This document shows positions 8,570 through 11,540 of a stretch of DNA of 11,540 nucleotides, one piece after another (the first letter of the stretch is position 1; each line of letters opens with the position of its first letter). The stretch spans positions 1 through 11,540 of the forward strand of contig NWUY0300032720.1 in the NCBI GenBank assembly GCA_004151065.3. Direction: 5' to 3'. This DNA is from Larix sibirica (Eukaryota; Streptophyta; Pinopsida; Pinales; Pinaceae). The notes under the pieces were generated by a model. It searched no databases. It saw only the letters and a program-made list of their open reading frames with translations, and was not told the DNA's origin. The translations under genes were made by a program, and so were the position numbers.

Positions 8570-8711
8570 TGTCACCTTTATAGATCCCTGGAAGAAAACA
8601 AGCATGCATAATAATGGAAGGAAAGCATGAAGCTATTATATGTCACTTTTAGAGATCCTTGGAAGAAAACAAGCATACATAATAATTGAAGGAAAGCATG
8701 GAGCTATTATA
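8570..8711. repeat. 71-bp tandem duplication
   Basis: Unit one covers 8570-8640 and unit two 8641-8711, directly adjacent. By eye they differ at 6 of 71 positions (about 92% identical), five of them transitions or simple substitutions spread along the unit, with no gaps. Shared phrases include GGAAGAAAACAAGCAT and GAAGGAAAGCATG. No reading frame spans it. Confidence 0.9.
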
Positions 8712-8734
8712 TGTTAACCAATGTTTGTTAACAT
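8711..8734. repeat. Perfect 8-bp inverted repeat with 8-base loop
   Basis: ATGTTAAC, then eight bases, then GTTAACAT. It starts at the last base of the second 71-bp unit. Both arms contain the palindrome GTTAAC. It could be a small hairpin or a footprint of rearrangement, and nothing suggests a function. Confidence 0.6.
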
Positions 8735-8796
8735 AGTTGAACTCACTTTGTAAAGTTGCATTTAATGGTGAATTGGGCCCTTCATCACATGTATTG

Positions 8797-8856
8797 GTAA
8801 ATGAATATTCTCGTTTTTCATGTGAAGGGAACTGAGTAAATGAATATTCTCGTTTT
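8797..8856. repeat. 21-bp exact direct repeat, 39 bp apart
   Basis: GTAAATGAATATTCTCGTTT plus one further T occurs at 8797-8817 and 8836-8856. The sequence between and after the copies does not match, so only the 21-bp core is repeated. The second copy marks the left edge of the second LINE fragment, which may reflect a repair event at the junction. Confidence 0.8.
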
Positions 8857-9272
8857 GCAGTTGTAGTTGTCTTGATCTTAAACAAATATCATTGTTTCAA
8901 GATTAAAATTAATTGTGGTATGGGAACAAATTCTAAAGCAGAGATCATTGCCTTATGATGTTTATTAAAAGTTGCAACTCACTTTGGTTTAGATTCTTTG
9001 TGGATCTTTGGCGATTCCCTTATGGTTATCAATTGGGTAAAAAATATCTTCAAGATTAGAGCAATCTCTATTCAGTATTGGTGTAGTAGAATTGAATTTC
9101 TTCTGAATACTTTCTACAATTGGACTATAGACCATATCTACTAGGAACTCAATGATGTTGCGGATGCCCTATCAAGGAAGCCATCAATGTAGAGGAAGGA
9201 ATCCTAACTTGGGAAGAGTGGATTGATGAGATTCTGGAGTCAAAAGGATCCCTTTCTTTTTTGGAGGATTGA
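8851..9272 (+). mobile_element. 3' fragment of a second LINE: RNase H domain and C-terminus
   Basis: Frame 1 from about 8851 gives KYHCFKIKINCGMGTNSKAE (Glu at 8941), LDSLWIFGDSLMVINWV (Asp at 9013) and LNDVADALSRKP (Asp at 9163). These are three of the four RNase H acidic residues with their usual surroundings. The first Asp is missing because the domain is truncated on the left. Stops occur at 8956 (TGA where Trp is expected) and 9142 (TAG). At about 9188 a one-base shift to frame 0 gives EEGILTWEEWIDEILESKG and a stop at 9270, the normal element C-terminus. It is clearly related to the RNase H at 5140-5757 but differs at most positions, so it comes from another LINE lineage. The 5' truncation is typical of LINE insertions. 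Confidence 0.88.
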
Positions 9273-9490
9273 TCTATATGTTTTTTTATGTTTTCGGTGA
9301 TGGTTTATGTTTCTTGTTCTTTTTGCCGGTTATGACTGCTTATGTCTTCTTTAAGGTAGTTTTTGGTTGGCTGTAGTGATGTTGGTTTTTGATAGATGTA
9401 CTGATCTCGTTTCTATGATGTAAATGATGTAAAAGGAGAAGTACTTTTTGATTATTTATAATAGCAAAAGTACAAGTTTTTTCTGCTTGA
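9273..9490 (+). other. Probable 3' UTR of the second LINE
   Basis: A T- and G-rich, non-coding tract follows the RNase H stop, with phrases like TTTTTGCCGGTTATG and TCTATGATGTAAATGATGTA. Plant LINE 3' UTRs often look like this and end in a short A-rich or simple tail. A weak candidate end is near CTTGAAAAAAAC at 9487. No target-site duplication was identified. Confidence 0.5.
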
Positions 9491-9781
9491 AAAAAACTAT
9501 TGTGAAGTCACTTTAATGATATTGTTCAAGATGATTGGAGTAGCTTGAGTTTGTATAAAACAAAACCAACTTCTGATGATTACCTGCAGTTGCATCCTAA
9601 TCGAAAAGAAAAAAAACACTTGTAATGAAAAAATATTCCAATGTCAAGCTCAATGACTATAGTCTTTTTTCATCTCTTGAATAATGTAAATTCCCAGCTT
9701 GGAGGTTAGGGTGTTCAACGCTTATAATAGTCTTTCTTGGAATCAGGGAATCACCTCGAATCAAAACCTGAAAACATCTGA
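9491..9781. other. Spacer without recognisable features
   Basis: AT-rich sequence with A-runs (for example AAAAGAAAAAAAAC near 9603-9616) and no sustained protein-like frame. It sits between the second LINE's 3' tract and the coding-like shred that begins at 9782. Confidence 0.45.
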
Positions 9782-10069
9782 CGCAATAATAAAACTAAGT
9801 TACAACTAGGGCCTTCTACCCAATTTATTCAAGAAACATCCAGGAATTCTAGTGGATTGCAAGAAAAGACAGTTTATCAACCTTATGACAACATTTGCAA
9901 TACTCACTGTGACACTAGTTTTGATGGCCAACATCAAAATTCTTGGAAAAGTTAGGATATTGAGAAAGTTCCTTCTAATGGTAGGGTATCTTCCCACTAC
10001 ATGAATTTTCATACCTCCTTCCACCTCGCACCTACAAGTTTCACATGGTACGACAATACACAATCTATG
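9782..10069 (+). pseudogene. Unassigned coding-like tract with one internal stop
   Basis: Frame 2 is open from 9782 to TAG at 9953 and again to TGA at 10070. The first part is polar and Gln/Asn-rich, with phrases such as TQFIQETSRNSSGLQEKT and YDNICNTHCDTSFDGQHQN. The second has HTSFHLAPTSFTWYDN. I do not recognise a family. The overlap with the 10011-10203 repeat suggests a single decayed gene piece, continuing after a frameshift into the Cys-rich frame 0 at 10005-10187. A 102-codon frame on the minus strand over the same bases is less protein-like. Chance cannot be excluded. Confidence 0.3.
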
Positions 10070-10203
10070 TGAATATGCAAATGCATATTGTTGTCTAGGT
10101 GCAAAAGATTGCATTGGATGTGGCCCACGTGTGCTAGCTCCTCAATTTATGGTAATTTGTGATGGAATATTTTTTTCCTTTGTTTTCTAGTCATGGTGAG
10201 CCC
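10011..10203 (+). repeat. Diverged direct repeat, copy 1 (with Cys-rich reading frame)
   Basis: This tract pairs with 10347-10535 at a constant offset of 336 bp until small gaps near the right end. Well-kept cores include GAATATGCAAATG, AAAGATTGCA, ATGTGGCCCAC and AGCTCCTCAAT. Frame 0 is open from 10005 to TAG at 10188 and contains CEYANAYCCLGAKDC and CGPRVLAPQFM. The last codon before ATG|GTAATT at 10152 has a good donor-site look, and a T-rich run ending in CTAG follows only about 39 bases later, too short for a normal plant intron. The original may be an exon of an unknown gene, later duplicated. Function is unknown. Confidence 0.75.
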
Positions 10204-10346
10204 ACTTTTACTAGGTACATTGTTTAAAGAGTCAGAAATGCATACCACTTGTGGGAAATTCCTCCCGTCCTCCTCTATTGGGTTTCAAGTAGCATGGTAA
10301 TTGATTAGAGTGGAAATGCCCTTTATTAAAAGGAAGAAAAGTCATG

Positions 10347-10535
10347 ATACCTACTATGACCTAGTACCTTCAAGATCCACATGTATGAAAACTCACAAAT
10401 ATACATGAATATGCAAATGTAGATTGCTATCCAGGTGAAAAAGATTGCACTAGATGTGGCCCACTTGTGCCAGCTCCTCAATATATGGTATTTTTCATAT
10501 AATTTTTTCCTTTTCTTATCAATGCATGGTAGCCT
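10347..10535 (+). repeat. Diverged direct repeat, copy 2
   Basis: Second copy of the 10011 repeat, same strand. The frame equivalent to copy 1 reads HEYANVDCYPGEKDC then TRCGPLVPAPQYM, bounded by TGA at 10386 and TAA at about 10500. Over 27 aligned codons I count 11 single-base differences, 10 of which change the amino acid. That looks like neutral drift since duplication, not selection on a protein. Confidence 0.75.
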
Positions 10536-11195
10536 CGTTTGAATTATGGTGGTGCTTGATCTTGGATTTGGCATCTAGACATATGGGTTGTTATTGGGCT
10601 TTTTCTATTTAGTATATATATGAAGTTTACTTTGGAATCTTGATTCCATTTTTGTTTCAAGGAATTTCTATTCATAAGATGCTAGAAAAGTACAAATCTG
10701 GTTCTTCTCTAATGCTTTGATGCATGTGTAATGGGCCATGCTCTTTTATTTCCTCCTGTCTTTCTAGTGGTGGCCCATGACTACGGTGTTGCGCCCTTGT
10801 TAATATAGGATTTGTTCTTGTTCTCTAACCATGGAACACATGGAAAGGATGTAGTCTGGCATGAGTTGTTTGTAAATAAATTTTCATTAGCATACTATCC
10901 ATAGGAGTATGGCCATACTATCAACAAGTTTAGAATCCAAGTATCCAAGATCAACATAGACCACTATTATAGATATGCTTAAAGTCTTTAAATCAAATTT
11001 CTTGAACTTGTTTATAAATAATAATAACTAGTGTCTCAGTGCGGTAGTATGTAGTAGATGGCTCACTTTTTAGCTTTATGACTTTGCTACTCTAACTATG
11101 GTATTATTTAAAATCTATTACGAAATATCATTTTATGGTGGATAAATGCTCATTTGATTGGTGCACTTTTAAATTATTTGATTTTTCATTTTTCA
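10536..11195. other. AT-rich stretch, possibly intronic, no gene seen
   Basis: There is no sustained frame on either strand. The right part (from about 10970) is T- and A-rich with a polypyrimidine run TTTGATTTTTCATTTTTCAG ending at 11196, which would suit the end of a plant intron. A TTTCCTCCTGTCTTTCTAG run at about 10750-10768 is a second acceptor-like site. No promoter or repeat could be defended. Confidence 0.4.
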
Positions 11196-11196
11196 G

Positions 11197-11540
11197 GATG
11201 AAACCACATGATGTAGGGAATCAAAGCTAGAAAAGATGATTCCATCATAATCGATGAATTATTAAATGATGGAATTACTTATAGTGAATATGAACTTGAT
11301 GTTGCATAGTCAATAATGGAATTAGATGATGATATTTCAAATGTTGATAGTGGTACTGCAAGAAAAAGGCCTACGATGATGGTCATGCTTGTGACAAACC
11401 ATAAAGGGCCATCACTAATGTATAATATGATGATGGGACTTAAACAATCAACATTGAATTTGTCTTCAGAGACATTCGTTTAGGGTCTGTCACCAAATCC
11501 CTTTTCAATGACACTTTTTTTTATGGTTGTTAAAGGCATG
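11197..11540 (+). pseudogene. Unassigned exon-like tract running off the window, after a splice acceptor
   Basis: Directly after the acceptor ending at 11196, frame 2 reads MKPHDVGNQS to a TAG. Frame 0 then takes over at about 11226 with ARKDDSIIIDELLNDGITYS and EYELDVA. It continues after TAG at 11307 as SIMELDDDISNVDSGTARKR and KGPSLMYNMMMGLKQ, to a TAG at 11481, and further to the window edge. The acidic stretch followed by a basic one looks more protein-like than the surrounding AT-rich DNA. I do not recognise the family. With a frameshift and two stops in about 340 bases it is not an active exon. It could be a decayed host gene or transposase remnant. Confidence 0.35.

Noticed and set aside
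8570-8711. Start of a CRISPR-like or satellite array
   Set aside because: Only two directly adjacent units with no spacers and no further copies; this is a simple tandem duplication.
9806-10114. Minus-strand open frame of 102 codons
   Set aside because: No motif is recognisable, and the plus-strand repeat with its conserved Cys-rich reading explains part of the same bases better. Not fully excluded.
10152-10190. A 39-base intron with GTAATT donor and TTTTCTAG acceptor
   Set aside because: Far below the normal minimum length of plant introns, and copy 2 lacks the AG; at most a remnant of a longer intron.
10326-10574. Minus-strand open frame of 82 codons
   Set aside because: It overlaps repeat copy 2, has low-complexity Ile/Tyr/Phe composition and no counterpart in copy 1.
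10735-10790. Possible third copy of the 10011 repeat (T-rich run, CTAG, then TGG..GCCCA)
   Set aside because: The similarity is limited to a polypyrimidine run and a few bases; the conserved Cys-rich core is absent.

Overview
The window looks like intergenic DNA from a large plant nuclear genome, probably a seed plant and plausibly a conifer. The reasons are a DUF4283-type LINE retrotransposon, pieces of a PPR gene and of a calcium-dependent protein kinase gene, AT-rich spacers, and no intact host gene. The conifer placement is an inference from element style and gene sparsity; no marker in the window proves it. I see no bacterial, organellar or viral genes.

Layout. Positions 1-400 hold a weak minus-strand coding remnant of unknown identity, followed by AT-rich spacer to about 756. 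From about 757 to 5757, on the plus strand, lies one degraded L1-type LINE: a possible 5' leader (about 757-1256), ORF1 with DUF4283 and a zinc knuckle (1257-2599), an endonuclease domain (2690 to about 3370), a reverse transcriptase that has lost its N-terminal and central part, a zf-RVT zinc motif, and a C-terminal RNase H domain (to 5757) that keeps all four acidic catalytic residues. Frameshifts and in-frame stops make it non-autonomous. Right after it come a PPR-gene fragment (5813-5991) and a 132-codon same-frame tract of unknown origin (to 6387).

Positions 6388-7886 show only a short direct repeat. At 7887-8434 lies a CDPK kinase-domain pseudogene in two exon-like blocks, with the gap where CDPK genes usually carry an intron. 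A 71-bp tandem duplication (8570-8711) and a small palindrome follow. The 3' end of a second, different LINE (RNase H and C-terminus, 8851-9272, then a 3' UTR-like tract) lies in the same orientation. From about 9780 onward there are unassigned coding-like shreds, a diverged direct repeat of about 190 bp (10011-10203 and 10347-10535) containing a Cys-rich reading frame, and at the right edge an exon-like tract behind a good plant splice acceptor (11197-11540).

No working pathway or operon is encoded here. The window is best read as a graveyard of retrotransposons and duplicated gene fragments. I did not find a convincing new biological system. The most useful leads are the unidentified reading frames at 5992-6387, 9782-10190 and 11197-11540.
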